A DNA stretch of 64,000 bases from Chryseobacterium shigense (GTDB lineage: Bacteria; Bacteroidota; Bacteroidia; Flavobacteriales; Weeksellaceae): the NCBI RefSeq assembly GCF_900156575.1, contig NZ_FTNY01000004.1, positions 62,001-126,000 on the forward strand, in the 5' to 3' direction. Positions 52,052 through 60,805 of the stretch are shown piece by piece. A program made the translations under genes and the position numbers. The number at the start of each line of letters is the position of its first letter. The stretch's first letter is position 1. A model generated the notes under the pieces. That model searched no databases, had not been told where the DNA came from, and saw nothing but the letters and a program-made list of their open reading frames with translations.

Positions 52052-52702
52052 TTAGTTAGAACCTGTATTATACCAATCAGTACCATCTGTTATAAATTGA
52101 TAACCACCAAAAGGGTTTACGTTCGGTACGTTATTTCCTCTATAAACACCTCCAGCTGTTTGAATAGCAGGAGCTGCTGCTCCAGTTACTTCAAAGACTG
52201 TAAAAACTTTTCCAACCATTGCGGCAGTTGGTGCAGGTAAAGTAACAGCAGTTGTAGTACCACCACCTGTCAATCTAACAAAGTTATTGGCATCAGAAGC
52301 TAAAATAGCTACGTTTGCTGAAGCATCGTTTCTAAAAGTTGGTATAGCAGCAACTGCTCCAGCTCCTAAAGTTTTCCACACATTGTCTACTGCACCGTCA
52401 TAATAGTAAAAACCAGGTGCTGTTACATTTACAGTTTTAGCTGTGGTAGATCCATCCACTGCTGTGACGAATACTAATGAACCATTTTGAGCAGCTACAT
52501 ACGCAGTGTTTTTGGCTGCTAACTGATCTTCTGTCATACGAGGGACTAATAAGGCGTCAGGTCTTGTATTATCGGCAGTATTAGCTACTACGTCTAAAGT
52601 TGCGGAAGGTGTCATGGTATTAATACCCACACGTCCCTGCTGAGCCTTGGAAACTGCCGAAAGGCCAACGAGCATTGTCGCTGTTAATAAAAATTTTTTC
52701 AT
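52052..52702 (-). CDS. Exported fibre-like protein, function unknown
   Basis: This 216-residue product has a signal peptide (ending AVSKAQ). The mature N-terminus RVGINTMTPSATLDVVA is the 'VGInT-x-PxxtLdV' motif common at the start of Bacteroidota surface fibres. LLVPRMTEDQLAAKN and SLVFVTAVDG follow, and then APGFYYYDGAVDNVWKTLG. The same module occurs in the downstream protein. The rest is Ala/Thr/Val-rich and predicted beta, ending GTDWYNTGSN. No intramolecular chaperone (S74) domain is present. It is the first gene of a two-gene unit. Confidence 0.7.
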   Translation of the reverse strand: MKKFLLTATMLVGLSAVSKAQQGRVGINTMTPSATLDVVANTADNTRPDALLVPRMTEDQLAAKNTAYVAAQNGSLVFVTAVDGSTTAKTVNVTAPGFYYYDGAVDNVWKTLGAGAVAAIPTFRNDASANVAILASDANNFVRLTGGGTTTAVTLPAPTAAMVGKVFTVFEVTGAAAPAIQTAGGVYRGNNVPNVNPFGGYQFITDGTDWYNTGSN

Positions 52703-53057
52703 AAGTTTTTAAAGATTTAAATTACATTATTTTCCATCAATATTTTCCAAAATAGAAAACGCATCTCAACTTGTGCTTATCTTAAAGACTAAGAAAATTT
52801 TAAGTCTTTTAAATTGGCAACTGCTTGAAGTGTTTGATTTTAAAACATTGCTTATTGCGCAAATTTAAGACATAATTTTTGAATTTATTCATTTTATGAA
52901 AAAAAAATAATAGAGTTTTATCTATATAAACAATAACGCACTGTAAACCAGATCTATCAAGAATTTAACGACTGTACCAATTGTGTTAAATTTTATTAAT
53001 CTTTTTAATTATCCATTAAAAGCATGGAAATAATGCAATTAGATAAAAGACACATTA
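52703..53057. other. Gene-free leader region upstream of the fibre-like genes
   Basis: The 355-bp gap is very AT-rich. On the minus strand TAAATTTG at 52860-52867 fits the -7 consensus, which would give a leader of about 150 nt. An imperfect hairpin at 52782-52812 (TTAAAGACT with AGTCTTTTAA) lies inside that leader. No gene was recognised. Confidence 0.35.
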
Positions 53058-54359
53058 TCAGACAAGTTCACCATACAAATCAAACTCTTCAGCAGAGGTT
53101 ATTTTCACTTCTGCAAACTCTCCTATAGAGATGTAAGTTTCCTCAGCAGAAACCAGAACTGTATTGTCTACATCCGGAGAATCATACTCTGTTCTTCCGA
53201 TAAAATAATTGCCTTCTTTTCTGTCAAATACACATTTAAATGTTTTACCGATCTTCGCTTGGTTCTTCTCCCAGGAAATCTGCGATTGCAGCTCCATGAT
53301 CTCTTCTACTCTTGCTTCCTTCACTTCCTGAGGAACATCATCTTCCAATACGTAAGCGCCGGTGTTTTCTTCGTGAGAATAGGTAAAACATCCCAGTCTG
53401 TCGAACTTCTGTTCTTTTACCCACTCTTTTAATTCCTGAAATCTTTCCTGAGTTTCTCCCGGATATCCTACAATCAAAGTAGTCCTGATAGCCATATCTG
53501 GAACTTTCTCTCTAAACTTCGCCAATAATGCGTCCGTTTTTTCATGAGTTGTTCCTCTTTTCATGGATTTCAGAAGATCAGAATTGATATGTTGAAGAGG
53601 AATGTCTATGTAGTTACATACTTTTGGTTCTTCACGGATGATATCGAGAACATCTTCCGGAAAACCACTTGGGAAAGCATAGTGAAGACGAATCCACTCG
53701 ATACCGTCAACTTTCACCAATTCTTTTAAAAGCTCTCCAAGGGCGCGTTTTTTATAAATATCAAGACCGTAATACGTAAGATCCTGCGCAATAAGAATAA
53801 TCTCTTTAGTTCCTTTTTTCGCCAGCTTTTGAGTTTCCAAAACCAATTTTTCAATAGGTGTGGAAACGTGTCCTCCTCTCATTAAGGGAATTGCACAGAA
53901 AGAGCACGGTCTGTCACAGCCTTCTGAAATTTTGAGGTAAGCATAGTGCTTGGGAGTTGTCGTTAATCTCTCTCCTACCAACTCGTGTTTATAATCTGCT
54001 CCAAGATGTTTCAACAGGATAGGAAGATCTCTTGTACCAAAATACTGATCTACATCCGGTATTTCTCTAATAAGATCCGGCTTATACCTTTCTGAAAGAC
54101 ATCCTGTAACAAAAACTTTTTCGACTTCGCCTCTGTTTTTTGCTTCTACATAATCAAGAATTGTGTTGATAGATTCTTCTTTTGCATTATCAATAAACCC
54201 ACATGTATTGATCACCACAATATCTCCACGGTCTTCATGAACCACTTCTTTACCATTAGCTTTCAGCTGGCTCATTAATACTTCAGAATCGTATACATTC
54301 TTGGAACATCCAAGTGTAACCACATTGATTTTCTTCTTCCCTACAGATTTTGTGCGCAT
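53058..54359 (-). CDS. rimO: Ribosomal protein S12 methylthiotransferase RimO
   Basis: This is 433 residues from the ATG at 54357-54359; an upstream reading adds ten residues without support. The N-terminal UPF0004 domain has cluster cysteines Cys18, Cys53 and Cys87. The radical SAM domain has Cys148, Cys152 and Cys155 in GCDRPCSFC. A C-terminal TRAM domain runs from about residue 370. RimO adds a methylthio group to an aspartate of ribosomal protein S12. The motif TLGCSKN and the SEGCDRPCSFCAIP signature favour RimO over MiaB. Confidence 0.95.
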   Translation of the reverse strand: MRTKSVGKKKINVVTLGCSKNVYDSEVLMSQLKANGKEVVHEDRGDIVVINTCGFIDNAKEESINTILDYVEAKNRGEVEKVFVTGCLSERYKPDLIREIPDVDQYFGTRDLPILLKHLGADYKHELVGERLTTTPKHYAYLKISEGCDRPCSFCAIPLMRGGHVSTPIEKLVLETQKLAKKGTKEIILIAQDLTYYGLDIYKKRALGELLKELVKVDGIEWIRLHYAFPSGFPEDVLDIIREEPKVCNYIDIPLQHINSDLLKSMKRGTTHEKTDALLAKFREKVPDMAIRTTLIVGYPGETQERFQELKEWVKEQKFDRLGCFTYSHEENTGAYVLEDDVPQEVKEARVEEIMELQSQISWEKNQAKIGKTFKCVFDRKEGNYFIGRTEYDSPDVDNTVLVSAEETYISIGEFAEVKITSAEEFDLYGELV

Positions 54360-54404
54360 CGTTTTGATTTTGAGTGTGCAAAGATACAAAATTATAAAGA
54401 GTAA

Positions 54405-54443
54405 GACTCAAAAAAAGAAAACCACTTTTATAAAGTGGTTTTC
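54405..54443 (-). terminator. Terminator at the end of the polysaccharide operon
   Basis: GAAAACCACTTT at 54417-54428 pairs with AAAGTGGTTTTC at 54432-54443. On the minus strand the stem is followed by TTTTTT. It lies 10 bp after the rfbC stop and insulates rimO. Confidence 0.85.
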
Positions 54444-54453
54444 AATGTTTTAT

Positions 54454-54999
54454 TTAAAAATTGCGTTCAGAGAATGCAGGCAGAGACTGGTCTTTTTCGG
54501 AAAGTATGATGGCTTCAACTGGTAATTTCCAATCAATATTAAGATCCGTATCGTTCCAGATCACACTTCCTTCAGAATCTTTATGATAAAAGTTGTCGCA
54601 TTTATACGAAAAAATGGCTGTTTCGCTCAAAACAGAAAAACCGTGTCCAAATCCTCTTGGAACATACAATTGAAATTTGTTTTCAGGGGTAAGCTCAATC
54701 CCAAACCATTTTCCAAATGTTGGCGAGTCTTCTCTAAGATCTACTGCGACATCCCAAACTTTCCCTTCCAAACATGAAACTAATTTTGCCTGGGCATGTT
54801 CACCTTTCTGCAGGTGAACACCACGAAGAACGCCGTAGGAAGATTTGGATATATTGTCTTGTACAAAATGTCCATTCATTCCAGTAAGTTCTTCAAATTT
54901 CTTTTCATTGAATTTTTCAAAGAAGTATCCTCTTTCATCTTCAAAAATTGTCGGTTCAATGATGTAACAATCTTTTAAGGGTGTTTCTTTTATTTTCAT
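54454..54999 (-). CDS. rfbC: dTDP-4-dehydrorhamnose 3,5-epimerase
   Basis: This 181-residue cupin epimerase has ERGYFFEKFNEKKF, the catalytic His region VLRGVHLQKGEHAQAKLV, and GKVWDVAVDLREDSPTFGKW (residue 75 onwards). VPRGFGHGFSVLSETAIFSYK is also present. RfbC converts dTDP-4-keto-6-deoxyglucose to the L-configured intermediate for dTDP-L-rhamnose. RfbA, RfbB and RfbD are not in the window and may lie beyond the right edge or elsewhere. It is the last gene of the leftward polysaccharide operon, nine bases after the GT4 gene. Confidence 0.95.
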   Translation of the reverse strand: MKIKETPLKDCYIIEPTIFEDERGYFFEKFNEKKFEELTGMNGHFVQDNISKSSYGVLRGVHLQKGEHAQAKLVSCLEGKVWDVAVDLREDSPTFGKWFGIELTPENKFQLYVPRGFGHGFSVLSETAIFSYKCDNFYHKDSEGSVIWNDTDLNIDWKLPVEAIILSEKDQSLPAFSERNF

Positions 55000-55008
55000 T
55001 TTTGGTAT

Positions 55009-55971
55009 CTATAAATTATATTCCTTTTTTAAACTCCATTTCAACCCTAAATAAATTCCTCCTGTGGGAATAAATATAATCAAAATAACAGCCCAAACAG
55101 GAAATTGTGAGTTAATTAAAAATAAGTTAATTATTAATTGACAAGCAGCATAAGCAGAACTTACCAATAAATGTGATATTTTCTTTTCATTAGCAAAAAG
55201 CTGATAAAGATGTCTTCTGTGTGCTTCAAAAATATTTTCTTTTAAAACAATTCTTTCAATGATGGTAAGGACTACTTCCATTCCGTAAATGGATAGTAAC
55301 AAAATGTATTTGTAATCTCCTGTTCTCATAACGAGTAATGTAATCAGTGCAATTACCCAAAAACCTATTCCCATGCTTCCTACATCGCCTGCAAAACATT
55401 TCGCTTTTTTTCTAAAATTAAAAAAAAGAAAAACTATACATGCCATGATAGGATACAGTATAAAGTTTTCGTCTGTAAATTGAATGATTTCCTTATTGAT
55501 ATACGCTAAGGAAGTTAGAGTTACAATACTATAAAGCCCCGTCATTCCATTGATACCATCCATAAAATTATAAGCATTCAGTGTTCCGATTATAATCACA
55601 AACAGTATAGGCCATACCCAAAACGGCATCAAGGTAAAAGCTCCTGTAAAGTATAGAAGCAAAATCACTGAAATCAGGTGAACTGAAAGCCTGATTTTAT
55701 TTGATAAAGTTTTAATATCGTCAATAAAACTAATGGTACATATAGCCAAAAGTCCTAATCCAAAAGACCAATAATTTTGAATTACCTCATTGAAATTGAA
55801 TAAACAAAAAACAATAAATGAAACAGGAAAAATAATTCCACCTCCTCTTAAGGTAATTTGCGTATGTGCACTTCTATGATTGGGTTTATCTATAATATTG
55901 TATTTATCGGCTATTCTGAAATATATCAAAATTGAAATAAATAATATTACTGTGACAAAAATATATTCCAT
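55009..55971 (-). CDS. Polyprenyl-phosphate sugar-1-phosphate transferase (WecA/WbpL-like)
   Basis: This 320-residue protein has about ten hydrophobic helices and the MraY/WecA family motifs. These are the FIDDIKTLSNKIRL acidic pair, NAYNFMDGINGMTG, and the cytoplasmic CFAGDVGSMGIGFW, with a final EAHRRHLYQ. Such enzymes transfer a sugar-1-phosphate from a UDP-sugar to undecaprenyl phosphate, starting O-antigen or capsule repeat synthesis. It overlaps the epimerase gene upstream by one base (TAATG). That gene order resembles the Pseudomonas wbpL/wbpV pair, which uses a UDP-6-deoxy-amino sugar; this parallel is inference. Confidence 0.9.
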   Translation of the reverse strand: MEYIFVTVILFISILIYFRIADKYNIIDKPNHRSAHTQITLRGGGIIFPVSFIVFCLFNFNEVIQNYWSFGLGLLAICTISFIDDIKTLSNKIRLSVHLISVILLLYFTGAFTLMPFWVWPILFVIIIGTLNAYNFMDGINGMTGLYSIVTLTSLAYINKEIIQFTDENFILYPIMACIVFLFFNFRKKAKCFAGDVGSMGIGFWVIALITLLVMRTGDYKYILLLSIYGMEVVLTIIERIVLKENIFEAHRRHLYQLFANEKKISHLLVSSAYAACQLIINLFLINSQFPVWAVILIIFIPTGGIYLGLKWSLKKEYNL

Positions 55972-56879
55972 TACTTTGTTTGAAAGCTTTTAATTGTTTT
56001 TATAAGTCCGTCTTTAGCGGAAACAGAAAGTTTTTCTACTCCTAATGACATTTTAATTTTTTCATTTGAAACCAATAAATTACTTGTCATTTTTTTTAAT
56101 CTTTTGGTATTGAGAGGAAAAGGGATATAATCTCCTATCTTCGCCATCTTTTGTACTATTACTTTAGGTAGAGATAAATTAACCGTTTTTTTTCGGGTAA
56201 CTTCTCCTATAATTTCAATAATATCTTTTGTAGAAACAGATTCATCATCACAGATATGGTAAATTCCCGAACTTATTTCACTCTTCTTTTTTATTATTTC
56301 TTCCACATAATAACAAAAATTTTCTATAGATAAAAAAGATCTATTATTTTCAAAAGAAGCTAATGGATAAGGTATTCCCTTAGAAATCATTTTATATAGC
56401 AATCCAAGATTTCCCTTATCTCCAGGTCCATGAATCATTGGCGGCCTAATAATTATTATTTTCTTATTCTTTGGAAGATCTTCATCAAGAAGTAATTTCT
56501 CTGCCTCTCTTTTAGTCTTGCCGTATAAAGATAGGGGGCGGCAATGATCAATTTCTTCCAGAGGCTTATCAGACCCAAGCTCCTCTAAAGCTGCAATTGA
56601 ACTCACATGAATCAATAAGGAAGCATCAGATTTTTTGAACTCTTCTACTATTTGTCTGGCGAGCTCTACATTGGCAAAATAATAATCCTTTTCAGTAGCA
56701 GTACCCTTATGATCATGAGCTTTACCTACTAAATTAATCATTATGTCTGTCTCTTTGTCAATAGTTTTCTGCCAAAAACTATTTCTCAACGAAATCTCCT
56801 GAATATCAAACTTTGACTGTAAGGTTTTTATCAGGTTTTTTCCTACGAAACCTGAGCCTCCAAAAATAGCAATCTTCAT
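55971..56879 (-). CDS. NAD-dependent sugar epimerase/dehydratase (WbpV-like)
   Basis: This 302-residue extended SDR enzyme has the nucleotide site IFGGSGFVGKNLIK, a catalytic serine in VHVSSIAALEELG, and the YGKTKREAE motif with Tyr and Lys. IIRPPMIHGPGDKGNLG follows. It resembles the 4-reductases/epimerases paired with WecA-like transferases in O-antigen loci (WbpV, Gne). It probably makes the UDP-sugar that the next enzyme loads on the lipid. Overlap with that gene is one base. Confidence 0.88.
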   Translation of the reverse strand: MKIAIFGGSGFVGKNLIKTLQSKFDIQEISLRNSFWQKTIDKETDIMINLVGKAHDHKGTATEKDYYFANVELARQIVEEFKKSDASLLIHVSSIAALEELGSDKPLEEIDHCRPLSLYGKTKREAEKLLLDEDLPKNKKIIIIRPPMIHGPGDKGNLGLLYKMISKGIPYPLASFENNRSFLSIENFCYYVEEIIKKKSEISSGIYHICDDESVSTKDIIEIIGEVTRKKTVNLSLPKVIVQKMAKIGDYIPFPLNTKRLKKMTSNLLVSNEKIKMSLGVEKLSVSAKDGLIKTIKSFQTK

Positions 56880-56880
56880 A

Positions 56881-57906
56881 TTATTGTTTTAAAACCTGTT
56901 TCCAATGTTGTATGGAAGAAATTCCAAATACTTCATTTACCCATCCTTTTAAGGACATACTTTCTCTAATTTCCGGATCAATTTGCTTAAAATCTGATCT
57001 AAAAAAATCTTCTTCAAATTGAATATCTTTTCTTTCTATTATGTAAACATTTTGTGGATCATAAAAAGGATATCTTTTTATGATAGGATTGGTTGTTATG
57101 AGTTTTCTTCCAGAACCTAAGGTCTCAAAAGTCCTCATTGTCAATCCATTTTGACCAGGATGATTAATATCCAGAATCACCTTTGTATTATTATAAATAT
57201 CAACTATTTCATGATGTGAAAGACTTCTAAATGAAATTTTTTTATAATCGAAATTCTTAAACTCTTTATCTGTGAGCCTTCTATATTTAAAAAGAAGTTT
57301 ACTTGGTGAAAAATAAAAAGTAAACATTTTTAAATGATGCTGATTACACCAAAGTTTAGCTTTTTCACTGATTGAATATCTGTCTGAATGGGCAGTTCCG
57401 ATAAACGCCAGATCATTTTGAAACTCTTTATTCTTTCCGTTTAAATTTCCATAATCCTGAGCAAAGAACAAAGGTCTGAAATTCATTTTATATTGTAGGG
57501 CATCCTCACTGTCAAAAGTGAATTGGCTTTCAAAATAGTTTAAAATTTCTAAGCCATTTGAGTTGTTTTTAAATGAATCATAAGTATAAAAAATAAATTG
57601 AATACCCGGATTATTAGACTTTAAAAAATCAAGAAAGAATTTAGGGGTAGCCTCTCCTTTTATCAAAAGGAAATAATCATATTTTACGTCTTTAATTTTC
57701 TCAATAATTCCTTTAAAATATTGGTTTATTTTAACGGCGTACATTTCTTTTTTAAAACGAATAATAGCTTTACTAAAAAATGAGTTAGAAGGTCTTTCGT
57801 CAAATAAATCAACTTGAGCCCCCATATTTTCTAACTGTTTTTTAATCAGATTTTCATAATTAAAAAATTGGATGGAAATTAATAAAACATTCTTTCCTTG
57901 AAGCAT
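56881..57906 (-). CDS. Glycosyltransferase, CgeB/GT1-like
   Basis: This 341-residue protein has an N-terminal Rossmann-like half (NVLLISIQFFNYENLIKKQLENMG). The C-terminal half has LDINHPGQNGLTMRTFETLGSGRKLITTN, the glycosyltransferase motif family of the CgeB/Glyco_trans_1_2 type, where the Glu binds the nucleotide sugar. DIYNNTKVILD precedes it. It is cytoplasmic or peripheral, transferring an unknown sugar during repeat assembly. It begins 16 bases after the SDR epimerase gene and ends one base before the WbpV-like gene. Confidence 0.8.
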   Translation of the reverse strand: MLQGKNVLLISIQFFNYENLIKKQLENMGAQVDLFDERPSNSFFSKAIIRFKKEMYAVKINQYFKGIIEKIKDVKYDYFLLIKGEATPKFFLDFLKSNNPGIQFIFYTYDSFKNNSNGLEILNYFESQFTFDSEDALQYKMNFRPLFFAQDYGNLNGKNKEFQNDLAFIGTAHSDRYSISEKAKLWCNQHHLKMFTFYFSPSKLLFKYRRLTDKEFKNFDYKKISFRSLSHHEIVDIYNNTKVILDINHPGQNGLTMRTFETLGSGRKLITTNPIIKRYPFYDPQNVYIIERKDIQFEEDFFRSDFKQIDPEIRESMSLKGWVNEVFGISSIQHWKQVLKQ

Positions 57907-57922
57907 CTATACAATTAATTTG

Positions 57923-59056
57923 TTATTTATATAAACCCTTAGCTTTCATTTCCGCTAAAGAGTCACTAAGTTTATCTTCCTGAATTTCCTGTTGCAATAC
58001 CCAGTTTGAGAAATTTTTTATTCCTTCTTCAAAATAGACCGTTGGTTCAAATCCCAATTTAGATTTTATTTTTGACAGATCTGCAAAATTATGACGGATA
58101 TCTCCTAATCTGAAATTCCCAGTAATAGTGACAGGAACTTCGATGTTATATGAACTAATTAATGTATTAGCTACGGTAGAAACGTCTACAGGAACCCCAG
58201 TACCAACATTGAAAACCTCACCATTGGCTTCTTCTTTTTCTATTCCAAGAATTGTGGCATTAACTACGTCATCTATATACACAAAGTCTCTAGTTTCTTT
58301 ACCGTCTTCAAAAATCTTTATCCCATTTCCATTTCTTATTTGCGTAGAAAATATAGACAAGATTCCCGTATATGGATTAGACAGCGACTGGCCAGGTCCG
58401 TATACATTTTGATATCTGAAAGCTACAGGAGCAATCCCTATGGTAGGGCAAACCGTCATAATCATCTGTTCCTGATTTTGCTTTGTAATCCCATAAACTG
58501 AAGATGGATGAATTTTTGAATCTTCGTCAGTTGCAAGTAATTCTAAATTTTGTCCGTCTTTATATTTCACTTCAAAATCTCCATTCAACATATCATTTTC
58601 CTTTCTGTGGGAAGGGTAAACAATGCCAAGTTCCGGATGACGATATCTTCCTTCACCATAAATTGATCTGGACGATGCAATCACGATTTTTTCTATATTA
58701 TTTTCATTATTAGCCAGCAAATCCAGCATAATAGCGGTTCCCTGTATATTTACCTCTGTGTACTTCTCTATACAATACATAGACTGTCCAGTGCCCGTTT
58801 CTGCAGCTAAATGCACAATTACATGTTGTCCTTTTAAAGCTTGCTCCCAATCTTCCCTTGAAGTTACAGTTCCTTTGATAAAATTGACTTTATCTTTTAT
58901 TTTATTGTATAAAGGCGATGTAGTTTCAGGATCTTCCCCATGAATCTGGGTTGAAAGATTATCAAGAATTGTAATTTTGTAACCCTTTTCGATCAATTTA
59001 ATTGCTAAGCTACTTCCGATAAAACCGGCTCCTCCGGTAATAAGTATATTTTTCAT
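57923..59056 (-). CDS. NAD-dependent nucleotide-sugar epimerase (extended SDR)
   Basis: This 377-residue protein has TGGAGFIGSSLAIKL at the N-terminus, HLAAETGTGQSMYCIEKY, the SSRSIYGEGRY region, and the catalytic SSVYGITKQNQE with Tyr and Lys. FRYQNVYGPGQSLSNPYTG and RDFVYIDDVV follow. It belongs with dTDP-L-rhamnose 4-epimerase and UDP-glucose 4-epimerase-like enzymes. With rfbC in the operon, a dTDP-6-deoxyhexose substrate is attractive but not proven. It is 10 bases downstream of the DUF4838 gene. Confidence 0.88.
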   Translation of the reverse strand: MKNILITGGAGFIGSSLAIKLIEKGYKITILDNLSTQIHGEDPETTSPLYNKIKDKVNFIKGTVTSREDWEQALKGQHVIVHLAAETGTGQSMYCIEKYTEVNIQGTAIMLDLLANNENNIEKIVIASSRSIYGEGRYRHPELGIVYPSHRKENDMLNGDFEVKYKDGQNLELLATDEDSKIHPSSVYGITKQNQEQMIMTVCPTIGIAPVAFRYQNVYGPGQSLSNPYTGILSIFSTQIRNGNGIKIFEDGKETRDFVYIDDVVNATILGIEKEEANGEVFNVGTGVPVDVSTVANTLISSYNIEVPVTITGNFRLGDIRHNFADLSKIKSKLGFEPTVYFEEGIKNFSNWVLQQEIQEDKLSDSLAEMKAKGLYK

Positions 59057-59066
59057 TATTCGCTAT

Positions 59067-60785
59067 TTATCTACTTTTTGTTTTTATAAACTCATCAACT
59101 GTAAATTCAGCATTTCTTAAATATGTTATATTTAATTTCTTTGCTTCCTGTTTAAAAGAATTCAATTTTCTATTGAATTTTTCATTACTTGATTTATCAC
59201 TACGCGCATTCACTGCATTACTATAAATTTCAAGTTCTGCATATTCAATAGATAGCATTTCTTTTTTTATTCTATTAATATATTGAGGCTTTGTTTTAAC
59301 TTTATCAAGTGCTTTCTCTAAAATATTTTTATAAATCAGAATGTTCTGCTCACTTAAATAACCATTTTTATATTGTACAGGATTTGCATATACATCAAGA
59401 GGGTTATTATATTTCTGTACATTCACTTCAAGAGTTTGAATATATTGTTTAATATCTTTCCATGCCTCTCCATAATAATTCATTAAAAATTCATTCATTA
59501 GCAGATCATAATCAGCATTTGGATTCCATAAAAGCTTTGATGCCACATATGATTTAAGTTCGGAAAATTCCCCCTGTTGAGGTCCAATACCCTCTATAAA
59601 TACTTTTTTTGCACCAGTATTTTTAAAATATGTAATATTTTGCTTTAACGTGTTTAAGTTCGGAAAGGGGAACAGGGAATGAAAATAATTGACATTATAA
59701 TCCCATATAAAGATATTGCTTGTCTGTTTTTTCCAATCCTGTAAAGCATCTATAAATCTTTTGGCTTCTTTATTCTTATCAGAATTAATAGCATACCTTC
59801 TATCAACATTAGTAAAACAAAACATGATCTCCACATTTTTTGCAGGCAGCTCAAATTTAGAAGGAAGAAGTGACTGATTATAGGCTAAAGTACTGATTGT
59901 TTTATCTGGAAATGCCTTTGCTACTTTATTCACAAAAGGAATTAATGTCTCGCTAAAACCGTTTCCTCTTTTATATTTATTTTCACATATATTACAATGA
60001 CAATAATTGGGCGAATCTAAATGACTGACAGACCATACTTCATTTGGAGTAACCTCCATTTCATGTTTCAGTACTTTCAACAACTCATTTAATGCTCCCT
60101 CACTGCTGAAACATATTTGAGATGGATTTCTTTTTCCATCAATAAGCGCGAAATACTCTGGATGTGTTTTGAAATATTTTTCGGCAGGCAACAGCCAGGC
60201 TAATGAATGAGCAGGATACAATCTATTCTCAAAAAAGTAATTTTGTTTATGAAAATCTGCATATGCTTTATTAGAGTTTTCAAGAGAATAATAAGATCTG
60301 AAATTAAATACTGGGGAATAGATGTAGTTAAGCTGTGGAATAGAAACACTTCTTTTTTTTGGAATTTTTATTTCATCTAGTGCAAAAAATTCACAGTCCA
60401 AATAATTCTCAAAAAAAGAATAAACGCTATATAAAACACCTCGATTTTTTCCACCAGAAATTATTAGATTAGATTCCTTAGTTTGTAAAATAACTCCGTC
60501 ATCTTCTACACTTGGTATATTTTCAAATCTATTTCTATTTCCAACAAAGATAGAATATTTGTTTTCAAACCCTTTATTTTTTTCAACAGCCAACTTGATG
60601 CCCGTAATGTTTTCAAAGTATCTCTGGAATTCAGACGCTGCAAAAATTTCATTTTTATCAGCGTTTAAAGCAACAATAATTTTATATTTTGACTGCCCAT
60701 CATCTGCCAATACCAATGTTTGTGAATTCAAATTACAATTCACAGCCAAAAGAAAAATAAAAAAAAGAACTTTAATGGAATTCAA
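59067..60785 (-). CDS. Exported DUF4838 protein, possible glycoside hydrolase
   Basis: From a TTG at 60783-60785 the product is 572 residues and begins as a signal peptide (NSIKVLFFIFLLAVNCNLNSQ). A TTG at 60827 would add 14 residues and overlap the acyltransferase gene; no ATG is available. Residues 20-145 resemble the alpha-glucuronidase-like N-domain (NEIFAASEFQRYFENITGIK, SGGKNRGVLYSVYSFFEN). The DUF4838 barrel follows with WSVSHLDSPNYCHCNIC, FCFTNVDRRY and FIWDYNVNYFHSLFPFPN. Such proteins are predicted glycan-acting enzymes. Lying in a synthesis operon, it may trim or modify the exported polymer. Confidence 0.82.
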   Translation of the reverse strand: MNSIKVLFFIFLLAVNCNLNSQTLVLADDGQSKYKIIVALNADKNEIFAASEFQRYFENITGIKLAVEKNKGFENKYSIFVGNRNRFENIPSVEDDGVILQTKESNLIISGGKNRGVLYSVYSFFENYLDCEFFALDEIKIPKKRSVSIPQLNYIYSPVFNFRSYYSLENSNKAYADFHKQNYFFENRLYPAHSLAWLLPAEKYFKTHPEYFALIDGKRNPSQICFSSEGALNELLKVLKHEMEVTPNEVWSVSHLDSPNYCHCNICENKYKRGNGFSETLIPFVNKVAKAFPDKTISTLAYNQSLLPSKFELPAKNVEIMFCFTNVDRRYAINSDKNKEAKRFIDALQDWKKQTSNIFIWDYNVNYFHSLFPFPNLNTLKQNITYFKNTGAKKVFIEGIGPQQGEFSELKSYVASKLLWNPNADYDLLMNEFLMNYYGEAWKDIKQYIQTLEVNVQKYNNPLDVYANPVQYKNGYLSEQNILIYKNILEKALDKVKTKPQYINRIKKEMLSIEYAELEIYSNAVNARSDKSSNEKFNRKLNSFKQEAKKLNITYLRNAEFTVDEFIKTKSR

Positions 60786-60805
60786 ATTAATATAAGTTTT
60801 TTTGT

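Noticed and set aside
51297..52702. Prophage remnant, because of tail-fibre-like motifs
   Set aside because: No capsid, terminase, integrase or lysis gene is nearby, and both proteins have signal peptides. The motifs are common in Bacteroidota surface proteins.
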